Origin: Actinomycetes bacterium
GTDB lineage: Bacteria > Actinomycetota > Actinomycetes > Actinomycetales > Cellulomonadaceae
NCBI GenBank assembly: GCA_021793115.1
Contig: JAJYTJ010000026.1
Coordinates: forward strand, 1 to 32,075
Length of the DNA: 32,075 nucleotides
Direction: 5' to 3'
The position numbers and the translations under genes were made by a program. Below, piece after piece: positions 18,301 through 24,493 of this stretch (positions are counted from its first letter, which is position 1; each line of letters opens with the position of its first letter). The notes beneath the pieces are model-generated. The model was not told the DNA's origin, did no database searches, and saw nothing but the letters and a program-made list of their open reading frames with translations.

Positions 18301-18909
18301 CTCGGCTACTTCCTGCCGGAGTCCTGGCGGATGCACCCCGACCTGTGCCGGGCGGTGTCCGCGCTGTCCTACGACGCTCGCCTGACCGCCGCCCCGAAGG
18401 CGGCCGCGCGCGGGCTGGACGGCGTCGACCCCGGCGTGTGCGGCGTGACCGTGCAGCACACCGGCAACACCGTCGTCTCCCACGAAGAGGCCGACGAGGT
18501 CGTCGCTCAGGTCACCGGTTTCGTCGGGCGCCAATGGCACGACGAGGACGGCACCCGGCCGCTGACGCCGGCCGACGTGCTCGTCGTGGCCGCCTACAAC
18601 GCCCAGGTCTGGGCCATCCGCCACGCCCTGGACGCCGCCGGCTACCGCGACACGCAGGTCGGAACCGTCGACAAGTTCCAGGGCCGGCAGGCACCGGTCG
18701 TCCTGGTGTCGATGGCCGCGTCCTCGCCGCAGGACGTGCCCCGCGGCATGGAGTTCCTCCTCGACCGCAACCGCCTCAACGTCGCCATTAGCCGCGGCAA
18801 GTGGTGCGCCCGGATCGTCCACTCCCCCGCGCTGACCGACTACCTGCCCACCCGCCCCGACCAGCTCGCCAACCTCGGCGCCTTCCTGCGGCTGACTCAC
18901 GGTCGCTGA
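15337..18909 (+). CDS. TM0106 family RecB-like nuclease / DEDD exonuclease / UPF1-type helicase fusion
   Basis: The product is one 1190-residue protein with three modules. Residues 1-240 are RecB/Cas4-like: a lone Cys in AAAACEF near residue 22, the nuclease core GWADLLVRDGDYWQVQDTKL near 128-147, and a cluster CLRCEAC near 229-235, together the layout of an iron-sulphur RecB-type nuclease. Residues about 330-530 are an RNase H-like DEDD exonuclease: FFDFEGDP near 335, HYAPYERSALLRL, YSLKNVEHVYG, and YNRTDCLSTLQLRDWLL near 513. Residues about 790-1190 are a superfamily 1 UPF1/Dna2-type helicase: GPPGTGKT near 817, VVDEAGQF near 927, GDPQQLPQ near 954, SWRMHPDLC near 997, VGTVDKFQGRQ near 1108 and NRLNVAISRGK near 1146. 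All motifs are intact. The biological role of this family is not established; its place between mcrBC and a toxin module suggests defence. Confidence 0.9.
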   Translation: MFLLDNGKVVLSASDLTAAAACEFAVLRGLDAQLGRVPGVEPKPDAMLERVAALGGQHEQAVLKGYVRQFGLYPRPGGGGVASVARPKAGSYGGGQALAAAHATTVEFLDAGADVIYQAGFFDGDFVGWADLLVRDGDYWQVQDTKLARSEKVTALLQLAAYANQLAKTGHKVADRVALILGSGTVSEFRTMDLIPVFKQRMARLRALVDERVAADGPLAWGAPGVAACLRCEACAPFVEQARDVLLVAGLTVSQRARLAAVGVHAMEELATSTGPVDGIGAATLKNLRLQARLQVAQDEANAGRGDDDPLVVKWEITEPAVLGTLPAPDAGDIFFDFEGDPLWTDDTVGSDGAAVWGLEYLFGVIEAPLGDAVPVFRPFWAHDRAGEKQAMVSFMTYLLERRQAHPGMHVYHYAPYERSALLRLAGRHGVFEDELDGLLREGVLVDLYATVRAGLRTGERAYSLKNVEHVYGMAHVGDVKKADQSIVEYANACELRDVGDEAGWQAKLDQIGDYNRTDCLSTLQLRDWLLARGTELGVPPQSAATATAAPQDENGDEGLVADPLDVPLTAFADPPGAPLGPRTPQRQAAAMLAAALGYHWREAKPFWWAHYDRLSADPAEWTDKRSTLVADEVTVLQDWHVPSGRARTQKRLLQIVGRLEPGSDLRPGTTVYPLYDPPVPEGAKTSERGLRGWWPGTTTVMAVTARGDDERDVVTVEEGGVPKDGVGHDELPMGLAPTPGPSTDGIEAAIHALAQRVVDGLPALPDCAAIDLLLRRPPRTRSGKALACTSGQDGPLTAIVASLLDLDGSYVAVQGPPGTGKTYLGARVVKALVKQGWSVGIVAQSHAVVENFLQGAVDAGLPATQIGKKPDTNPAHPSSSAPAWTTLGNDLTGFFAAHAGGFLIGGTAWDFTNAARIPPGGYDLLVVDEAGQFALANTLAVAGAARNLLLLGDPQQLPQVSQGTHPEPVDESALGWLSDGHDTLPAELGYFLPESWRMHPDLCRAVSALSYDARLTAAPKAAARGLDGVDPGVCGVTVQHTGNTVVSHEEADEVVAQVTGFVGRQWHDEDGTRPLTPADVLVVAAYNAQVWAIRHALDAAGYRDTQVGTVDKFQGRQAPVVLVSMAASSPQDVPRGMEFLLDRNRLNVAISRGKWCARIVHSPALTDYLPTRPDQLANLGAFLRLTHGR

Positions 18910-19344
18910 CCTCGACGACCCGCCGCTGCCCACGCCCTACGCCCTCTAGGTGTAGCGGACGGCGTAGCGGACGCCCAGTCCCGGCAAGCCAACTGGGTTG
19001 GATGGAGTGCCAAGAGCATCCCGGAGGTCAAGGCATTCCTGGAAGCGAACGACGCTAGATAGGGACAGAGTCGACCGTAGCGGCCCCGCCATGTACGGGC
19101 TGCATCGATCGCCCTCCTTGGGACGACCGCCACGACCCCAGTCCGGTCGGTCGTGCAGCGACCGAGTGCGGCTCGATCACCCCCGCGGCGCTTCACTACC
19201 GGCTCCGGAGTTCACGGCGATGCGCACCTTCGCCGCGTGGCGCGAAACGCGGCGGCGCAGTACAGGACGTTCCGCAGTCCACTGACCACATCCGCGATGC
19301 CCGCCGCTGGCGCTGTTATGTCGGCACTCCGGCGGCAGCCGACG
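18910..19344. other. Intergenic stretch holding a possible gene-end fragment
   Basis: At 18964-19062 on the plus strand a frame reads VADAQSRQANWVGWSAKSIP and goes on EVKAFLEANDAR before a stop. It looks like the C-terminus of a real protein whose upstream part is gone. A direct repeat GTAGCGGACG (18952-18961 and 18964-18973) marks its beginning. From 19063 to 19344 I see nothing. Confidence 0.3.
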
Positions 19345-19701
19345 TCAAGCTTCGAGCAGTTCCGGGTCAAACCAGACGTCCTCATAGCCAGGGGCGATGA
19401 GGAACCGCCAACCCGGAGGCAGAGCAAGGTAGGGCTCAACCTCTGGGCACCACTCCGCGACGTGGTCGACGTGCAACGGCAAGAAGAAATCCTCGGCTTG
19501 CGACATCTCCTCCCCTGCCCACACGTACCAGCCGCAGGTGTCCGCTGCCGGACGGTGACGAAGGCCGTTGAGCGGCCACGCACGCGGCACCGTCCGGACG
19601 TTCGCCGCGACCCCGAGCTTCTCGCCGGCCAGCGGAGGCGACGGTTCGGCGCCGTGACGCCGGGCGAGCTCGGCCTGGCGTCTCATCAGGTCTGTCGTCA
19701 T
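19345..19701 (-). CDS. Imm33/DUF2185-like immunity protein
   Basis: The product has 118 residues. The C-terminal half is the Imm33 (formerly DUF2185) domain pattern: CGWYVWAGEEMSQAEDFFLP, then PLHVDHVAEWCPE, YLALPPGWRFLIAPGYEDVW and a final WFDPELLEA. Family members are described as immunity proteins against polymorphic toxins or as standalone genes of unknown role. I chose the ATG at 19699-19701 (MTTDLMRRQAELARRHG); an in-frame ATG at 19782 would add 27 residues of low-quality sequence. No matching toxin gene is next to it, so it may be an orphan left in the island or may protect against toxins of neighbouring cells. It is transcribed divergently from the gene at 19975. Confidence 0.75.
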   Translation of the reverse strand: MTTDLMRRQAELARRHGAEPSPPLAGEKLGVAANVRTVPRAWPLNGLRHRPAADTCGWYVWAGEEMSQAEDFFLPLHVDHVAEWCPEVEPYLALPPGWRFLIAPGYEDVWFDPELLEA

Positions 19702-19974
19702 GGCTTGAGCCCCAGTCGCAGGCGCATCTCGCGGGAGTACCTGCTCAAGTCTGCTCCTTGACGCGCTGAGCACGTTGGACACTGCGGGTGTACAGCATCA
19801 AGGGAACGCATCCGCTCCAGATCGATCGCGCCCGTCCCGGTAGTACTCCTTCACCAACGGATGGATGTGATCGGCCACCTGGCTCCCCGTGACGGCGCCG
19901 GGGTCTGTCAGATGAACGGTGGGCGGAGGTCGGCCTGACACGCCGGGCGGGTGCCTGGCGGGGAAGCAGGCGGC

Positions 19975-20283
19975 ATGAGCGACGACTTCGCGGCCCTCGC
20001 TCACGCGCCCGGCCTGCAGCGGGCGTGCTGCGAACTCGCCCGGCAGGCTCATGCAGCCCGCACAAGGCCCGGCATGGAGTCGACCCCCTGGCCGGTCTAC
20101 AAGCAGGTTGTCGACGAGGTGGCGGCCGCTCACCGCGTGGACCCAAGCCAGCTGGACGGCACCGTCGTCGTGACCCCAACGGGCGGCGGATGGTGGCGCG
20201 TCATCGACCCCGGATTCGTCCTCGCCTCGGGCGACGCTCCGACGCACGACGTCGTGCGAGCGGCACTGGAGTCCGCGCTGTAA
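19975..20283 (+). CDS. Hypothetical protein, 102 residues
   Basis: I do not recognise this family. The product begins MSDDFAALAHAPGLQRACCE and has a helical N-terminal half containing PWPVYKQVVDEVAAAH, then a short beta-like segment LDGTVVVTPTGGGWWRVIDPGF and a C-terminal helix. No signal peptide or membrane segment is visible. The start is an ATG with GGGGAAG about 10 nt upstream. Codon use and residue mix look like real coding sequence. It lies alone between the divergent Imm33-like gene and the convergent small basic gene. Confidence 0.6.
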   Translation: MSDDFAALAHAPGLQRACCELARQAHAARTRPGMESTPWPVYKQVVDEVAAAHRVDPSQLDGTVVVTPTGGGWWRVIDPGFVLASGDAPTHDVVRAALESAL

Positions 20284-20332
20284 CGGCTGGCCACAGGACC
20301 GACCAGCGAGCACCGCGCCGGTCGCGCGGGGA

Positions 20333-20572
20333 CTAACGCTTCTTCGTCGACAGCCCGAGCGGTGTCGGGACCTTGCCCTTCGAGGCCTGACGCACAGCCC
20401 GCATGACCGGCGAGTACAGGCCGAGGCGGTACTTGGCCCGCTGCTTCACGCGGCTCGGCTTGGTCCAGGCCTGCACCTGGCTGATCCCGAGCTCACGCTT
20501 CACCCGTCGCTTGACCTTGGTGACGCCCAGCAGCGTGCGCAGCGACGGTTGGCGGTAGCGCATGAACTTCAT
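20333..20572 (-). CDS. Small very basic protein, 79 residues
   Basis: The product begins MKFMRYRQPSLRTLLGVTKV and continues KRRVKRELGI, then RVKQRAKYRLGLYSPVMRAV. About a quarter of the residues are Lys or Arg, with no membrane segment visible. It resembles small basic proteins that occur beside integrated elements in actinomycetes, where a similar N-terminal pattern (RTLLGxTKxKR) recurs; I recall the pattern, not a named function. Nucleic-acid binding is plausible from charge alone. It is convergent with the 102-residue gene and divergent from hipB. Confidence 0.6.
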   Translation of the reverse strand: MKFMRYRQPSLRTLLGVTKVKRRVKRELGISQVQAWTKPSRVKQRAKYRLGLYSPVMRAVRQASKGKVPTPLGLSTKKR

Positions 20573-20661
20573 GACCGAAGACTCTCACCGGCCACCGACG
20601 TCGCCGGACCCAACGACGCCACACGCGCACCGGCGTTGCCCTGGCCGTAACACGCGTAATC

Positions 20662-20693
20662 TTGATCGTTCGGACCGCTAGCACCGCTAAAGT
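20662..20693 (+). promoter_or_regulatory. Candidate hipBA promoter and HipB operator
   Basis: TTGATC (20662-20667) and TAAAGT (20688-20693) could be -35 and -10 elements, although the 20-bp spacer is long. A direct repeat ACCGCTA at 20674-20680 and 20683-20689 lies in the spacer and overlaps the -10, a sensible place for HipB autorepression. Function is inferred. Confidence 0.4.
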
Positions 20694-20714
20694 TGGGCGT
20701 AAGGAGGTGTGGTC

Positions 20715-21017
20715 ATGGTCGGGCGGATTCCCACGGCCGTCGGGCGAGGCATGCGGATGCTCGGGGAACATCTGACCGCGTGGCGCAAACTCAACGGCAT
20801 CACCCAGGCGTTGCTGGCCGAACGGGCGAATGTGTCGATCGGCACGGTCCAGTCCGTCGAGGCCGGCCGTTCGGTCAGCAGCGAGAACCTGGCCAAGGTG
20901 CTCTGGGTGCTGGGGATCTTGGACACGGTGGTGGGTGCTGCCGACCCGCTGGCCAGTGATGTCGGTCGGCTCCGCGCTGATCAGCAGCTCCCGCAGCGTG
21001 TCAGGACCCCGAAGTGA
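20715..21017 (+). CDS. hipB: HipB-like antitoxin, XRE-family transcriptional repressor
   Basis: The product has 100 residues. A Cro/CI-type helix-turn-helix spans about residues 16-65: HLTAWRKLNGITQALLAERA, NVSIGTVQSVEAGRSVSSEN and LAKVLWVLGI. HipB neutralises the HipA kinase and represses its own operon. I chose the ATG at 20715 because AAGGAGG (20701-20707) lies exactly 7 nt upstream; the GTG at 20709 would overlap the spacing. The stop overlaps the hipA GTG by 4 bp, so the pair is translationally coupled. Direct repeats in the upstream promoter could be its operator. Confidence 0.88.
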   Translation: MVGRIPTAVGRGMRMLGEHLTAWRKLNGITQALLAERANVSIGTVQSVEAGRSVSSENLAKVLWVLGILDTVVGAADPLASDVGRLRADQQLPQRVRTPK

Positions 21018-22279
21018 CCGCCACCGGCCCGATCAGCGTGCGAGTGGTCCTGGCGGGCGGCGAGGAGGTCGCGGTGGGCACGCTGCGAGTGGCGCGCGGC
21101 CGCCGGAACGAGACCGCGACGTTCGCGTACGACCCGGCGTACCTCGCCGACTCACGCGCCTACCCGATCGACCCAAAGCTGCCTTTGCGGGCGGGGACCT
21201 TCGCCACCGGACCGGACGCGGACCTGTTCGGCGCGATGGCCGACTCCGCACCCGACCGGTGGGGCCAGAACCTGCTGCGGCGGGCCGAGCGCAACCTTGC
21301 CCGCGCCGAAAGCCGCGCCCAACGCGAGCTGACGGCCTCCGACTTCCTGGTTGGGGTCCACGACGAGCAGCGGCAGGGCGCGCTGCGGTACGCCGCCCCG
21401 GACGGCACCTACCTGGCCGGCGACGACCTCGGCGTGCCGCGCATCGTCGACCTGCCGCGCCTGCTCGCGCTGACCGACCGCGCCCTTCGCGACCCGAACC
21501 TCGACACCGACCTGCGTGACCTCGTCAACGCCGGCGGATCGCTCGGCGGCGCGCGGCCCAAGGCCGCCGTCCGCGACCACACCGGCACGCTGCGCATCGC
21601 GAAGTTCCCCCGCATCGACGAGGACGAATGGGATGTCGAAGGCTGGGAGAAGGTCACCCTCGACCTCGCGGCCGCGGCGGGCATCGCCGTGCCCCGCAGC
21701 CAGCTCGTCACCGTCCTGGACCGGCATGTGCTTCTCCTCGACCGTTTCGACCGTGACGGCGAACGGCGCGTCGGCTACGTCTCCGCCCAGACGCTCCTGG
21801 GCATGTCGGGGCGGACCGACGACACGTCGCTTGCCGAGCTGGCGGAGGCGATGCAGCAGGACACCGCCTCACCCGACCGCGACCTGCGTGAGCTGTTCCG
21901 ACGAGGCCTGTTCGGGCTGCTGGTCTCCAACACCGACAACCACGTCCGCAACCACGGGTTTCTGCGAACCCAGCGCGGGTGGGCGCTGTCCCCGATGTTC
22001 GACGTCAACCCCAACCCCGAGCCGGCCAGGTTCGCCATGCCGATGGACCCCGGAGGCGACGACGACATCGCAGACGCGATCGACAGCGCTGACGCCTTCC
22101 GCCTCACCAGGCAGGACGCTCTCGCCGAGCTCGCGACCCTCGTGACCGTGCTCGACGGCTGGGTGCGCATGGCCCAGCGCCATGCGATTCCCGCGCCCGA
22201 GTTGAAGATGCTGTCCGCCGCATTCGAGTCGCCGCGCGTCGACCGGGCGCGAGAGCTTCTCGCCACGGCTGGCGCCTGA
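21014..22279 (+). CDS. hipA: HipA-like serine/threonine kinase toxin
   Basis: The product has 421 residues and is the toxin of a HipBA type II pair; well-studied members phosphorylate glutamyl-tRNA synthetase and cause growth arrest. The N-terminal HipA_N region contains LFGAMADSAPDRWGQNLLRR. The P-loop-like GGSLGGARPKA is near residue 172. The catalytic segment SNTDNHVRNHGF is near residue 305, and SPMFDVNPNP, carrying the metal-binding Asp, is near residue 325. All look intact. The start is a GTG overlapping hipB by 4 bp. Its last 198 bp are repeated at 23896-24093 with about 15 differences by my hand count, beyond the chemoreceptor gene. The target in this organism is unknown. Confidence 0.92.
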   Translation: MTATGPISVRVVLAGGEEVAVGTLRVARGRRNETATFAYDPAYLADSRAYPIDPKLPLRAGTFATGPDADLFGAMADSAPDRWGQNLLRRAERNLARAESRAQRELTASDFLVGVHDEQRQGALRYAAPDGTYLAGDDLGVPRIVDLPRLLALTDRALRDPNLDTDLRDLVNAGGSLGGARPKAAVRDHTGTLRIAKFPRIDEDEWDVEGWEKVTLDLAAAAGIAVPRSQLVTVLDRHVLLLDRFDRDGERRVGYVSAQTLLGMSGRTDDTSLAELAEAMQQDTASPDRDLRELFRRGLFGLLVSNTDNHVRNHGFLRTQRGWALSPMFDVNPNPEPARFAMPMDPGGDDDIADAIDSADAFRLTRQDALAELATLVTVLDGWVRMAQRHAIPAPELKMLSAAFESPRVDRARELLATAGA

Positions 22280-22505
22280 CCCGCTCGCCGGCCACGTGCG
22301 CTCCGACGCATCGGGTCGGCGACGGCGGCCTCGGCGCGCGTTCCGATCGCCCTGCAATGCCGGTCTCACATGTGATCAACGAGCGGTCCACGCGAGATCC
22401 GGCGAACTGGGCGGGGGCAAGAATAAGCCTGGTGCCGGTCAGGGCGGCGCAAAATCGATCCGTACGCGCCGGGTGGCGAAACCGCAGGTCACAAGGGTGC
22501 CTCGG
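22082..22505 (+). repeat. Long direct repeat, copy 1 (hipA 3' end and downstream)
   Basis: It begins GACAGCGCTGACGC and includes the last 66 codons of hipA plus about 225 bp after the stop. Copy 2 is at 23896-24320 in the same orientation. The coding part has equal length in both copies and about 15 differences in 198 bp; the downstream part is more diverged, with small indels. Beyond the repeat, 22506-22649 hold nothing I recognise. Confidence 0.9.
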
Positions 22506-22649
22506 GCGCGGGGCTTGGTGAGAATAACTGGGAAAACCCTGGCGAGAACCGGCTCCAAGCCGCACCGCAGAGTCCAGGCTGCTGGGCCACCGCAGCGAGG
22601 AAGCCCGACGTGCAGCCCTCGCACGCGCTCGAAGGTCTGGATGGTCCCG

Positions 22650-23768
22650 CTAGGCGGTGACCAACGCGTCGAGCTGGGCCGCGCTGGCCGCGACCGAACC
22701 GGCCGACTCCCTCAGCGCGGCGCTGGCCTTGGCCGATGCGGTGGCCCCGTCGGCGACGGCGGCCACGCCGGAGCTCATCTCGCTTGCCACGGCCGTCTGC
22801 TCCTCCACCGCGCTGGCCAGCGTGGACTGCTGGGCCTCAATCTCGTTGATCAGGCGCAGGATGTCCCCGATCGCCTGTTCCGCATCGGTGCTGTCCGACT
22901 GGACTGCGCCGATCGTGTCGGTGATCTCGGCGGCCGCCGTTCGCGTCCGACGGGTGAGGTCCTTCACCTCGTTGGCGACCACGGCGAACCCCTTCCCGGC
23001 CTCACCAGCCCGGGCCGCCTCGATCGTCGCGTTCAGGGCGAGCAGGTTGGTCTGGTCGGCGATCTCCGAGATGAGCTTGCTGACCGCGCCGATCCTCATG
23101 CTCGAGTCACCGAGCTTTGCCAGCCGCTCGTTGGCGAGACCCGCCAGGCGTACGGCGTTGGCGGTGCCTCGGGATGCCTCGACAGCACCGACGGCGATTT
23201 CCCGGATGCTCGCCGACATCTGCTCGGAACCGACCGCCACCGCATCGGCGCGCGCGGCGACCTCGGCCGCGACCGCCGCGATCTGGTCGCTCAGCTCGGT
23301 GAGGGACCCGGAGGAGGTGAAGAGCTCGCTCGCGACCGACTGGGTGACCCGGGCGCTGTCGGCGACGGCTGTGTCGTCGCTCCAGACCGCGACGTATCCC
23401 TCGTTGAGGCGGTTGATCAGCACCTTCGCCTGGGCGTGGCGCCCGGAGTCCTCGACGGAGACGACGTGAGTCAGCGGGTAGGACGTCTCGCGGCGGATGA
23501 TCGTCGCGAGCTCGCGCTGGAGCGCAGCCAGGATCGCGCTTCCCCGCTCCGCCGCGACCGAGGCTGCCAGCGCCTCCGCCGCACGATTGCGGGCGACGAT
23601 CGCGCCCTGCGCATCGGTCACCAGCATCGCGACCGGCGCGGCCAGGAACACACCGAACGCACCGGCGCGCACAAACTGGGCGTCGAATGCGGTCGACGAC
23701 GCGGCGGGACGAGAACGGCGACGGAGCATTGCGACCTCTTCGGCAGATGGAACCACTGAAGGGTCCAT
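22650..23768 (-). CDS. Soluble methyl-accepting chemotaxis protein with PAS-like sensor
   Basis: The product has 372 residues. No transmembrane segments are visible, so it is probably cytoplasmic. The N-terminal part contains a PAS-like segment ([20 protein letters not shown]) near residues 44-63. The rest is a chemoreceptor signalling domain: long heptad helices with the conserved hairpin tip [20 protein letters not shown] followed by [20 protein letters not shown] (about residues 235-280), the site that contacts CheA and CheW. Its C-terminus is Ala-rich, with no CheR-tethering pentapeptide. No che or flagellar genes are nearby. It lies between two long direct repeats inside the island and on the opposite strand from its neighbours, so it was probably acquired separately. 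The ligand is unknown. Confidence 0.9.
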   Translation of the reverse strand: MDPSVVPSAEEVAMLRRRSRPAASSTAFDAQFVRAGAFGVFLAAPVAMLVTDAQGAIVARNRAAEALAASVAAERGSAILAALQRELATIIRRETSYPLTHVVSVEDSGRHAQAKVLINRLNEGYVAVWSDDTAVADSARVTQSVASELFTSSGSLTELSDQIAAVAAEVAARADAVAVGSEQMSASIREIAVGAVEASRGTANAVRLAGLANERLAKLGDSSMRIGAVSKLISEIADQTNLLALNATIEAARAGEAGKGFAVVANEVKDLTRRTRTAAAEITDTIGAVQSDSTDAEQAIGDILRLINEIEAQQSTLASAVEEQTAVASEMSSGVAAVADGATASAKASAALRESAGSVAASAAQLDALVTA

Positions 23769-23895
23769 CGGTGGCGCGGCCCCGATCCTGAGACAGACGG
23801 GCCCGGACCATCCGTCCTGCCTCGCTGTTCTACTGGGCGGTCGGCAGCGACCAGCTCACCGCCGGGCCGTCCGTCACCGCGTGGGCGGCGCTCCT

Positions 23896-24093
23896 GACAG
23901 CGCTGACGCTTTCCGCCTCACCAGGCAGGACGCTCTCGCCGAGCTCGCGACCCTCGTGACCGTGCTCGACGGCTGGGCTCACATGGCGCACCGCCATGCG
24001 ATTCCCCCGCTCGAGGTGCGGAGGCTATCCGCCGCATTCGAGTCGCCGCGCGTCGACCGGGCGCGAGGGCTTCTCGCCACGGCTGGTGCCTGA
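23896..24093 (+). pseudogene. HipA C-terminal fragment
   Basis: It encodes the last 65 residues of a HipA (SADAFRLTRQDALAELATLV through ATAGA), nearly the same as the end of the intact hipA at 22082-22279. No start, kinase motifs or antitoxin gene precede it; the upstream 127 bp up to the chemoreceptor gene are unrelated. It marks a second, mostly deleted hipA copy. Confidence 0.85.
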
Positions 24094-24320
24094 TCCGCAC
24101 GCCGGCCACCTGCGCTCCGACGCATCAGGTCGGCCACGTCAGCCTCGGCACGCGTTCCGATCGCCCTGCAATGCTGGTGCCACATTGGATCAACGAGCAG
24201 TCCACGCGAGACCGGCGAAACGGGGACGAGGGGCAAGTGCGGATCCAATACCGGTCAAGGCGACGTCAAAACGTTCAGTACACGCCGAGTCGCAGAACCG
24301 CAGGTCATCGGGGCGTCTCA
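23896..24320 (+). repeat. Long direct repeat, copy 2 (hipA 3' fragment and downstream)
   Basis: This is the second copy of 22082-22505. It leads directly into the right-end sequences and attR. In its tail the word TCAGTACA occurs at 24275, 24318 and 24329; the first falls at the equivalent place to a degenerate match in copy 1. Confidence 0.9.
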
Positions 24321-24336
24321 GTACATTTTCAGTACA
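24275..24336 (+). repeat. Three TCAGTACA repeats near the right end
   Basis: TCAGTACA occurs at 24275-24282, 24318-24325 and 24329-24336. Direct repeats next to an att site often bind integrase arms. The last copy is in TTTCAGTACACA, similar to TTTCAGTAGACA at 3225-3236 at the other end. Confidence 0.5.
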
Positions 24337-24410
24337 CACTGGCTATGTTTGGACGGTCCGTTCGAGCCAAACATGCAGGTCAGAGGACTATCTGTCACCC
24401 AACTTCGCCT

Positions 24411-24456
24411 AGTCTTCCAAACTGGCTACGCGGGTTCGAATTCCCGTCGGCCGCTC
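24411..24456 (+). other. attR-type core: partial copy of tRNA-Gly 3' end
   Basis: These 46 bases match 3118-3162 of the tRNA-Gly gene except for one extra A in the T-loop. The 5' half of the tRNA is missing, so this is not a gene. It marks the right boundary of the island. CAGGTCAGAGG lies just inside it at 24376-24386, as it lies just inside the left end at 3174-3184. Confidence 0.9.
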
Positions 24457-24493
24457 TCTGCGCGCGCACCAGCGGTCGGCGCCCGGTCCGGCA

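Larger units (their letters stand above)
3165..24410. mobile_element. tRNA-Gly-integrated defence island, probably immobile
   Basis: This is about 21.2 kb between direct repeats of the tRNA-Gly 3' end. It contains a decayed tyrosine integrase next to the left end, a jetABCD Wadjet operon, mcrBC, a TM0106-type nuclease-helicase, an immunity-like gene, hipBA and an orphan chemoreceptor. The DNA on both sides (tig-clpP; sugar transport) looks like normal chromosome. Short words are shared between the two inner ends (CAGGTCAGAGG at 3174 and 24376; ACTGGCTATGT at 3308 and 24338). No conjugation genes, relaxase, phage structural genes or intact recombinase are visible, so mobility would need help in trans. 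That it is one element and not several accreted ones is uncertain, because part of hipA is duplicated near the right end. Confidence 0.85.

Noticed and set aside
23820..23895. A hydrophobic frame ([12 protein letters not shown]) before repeat copy 2 as a membrane-protein fragment
   Set aside because: It is about 25 residues, has no start or partner sequence, and could arise by chance.
24411..24456. A second tRNA-Gly gene at the right boundary
   Set aside because: The acceptor 5' strand, D-arm and the 5' part of the anticodon stem are absent and the T-loop has an extra A; it is an att remnant.
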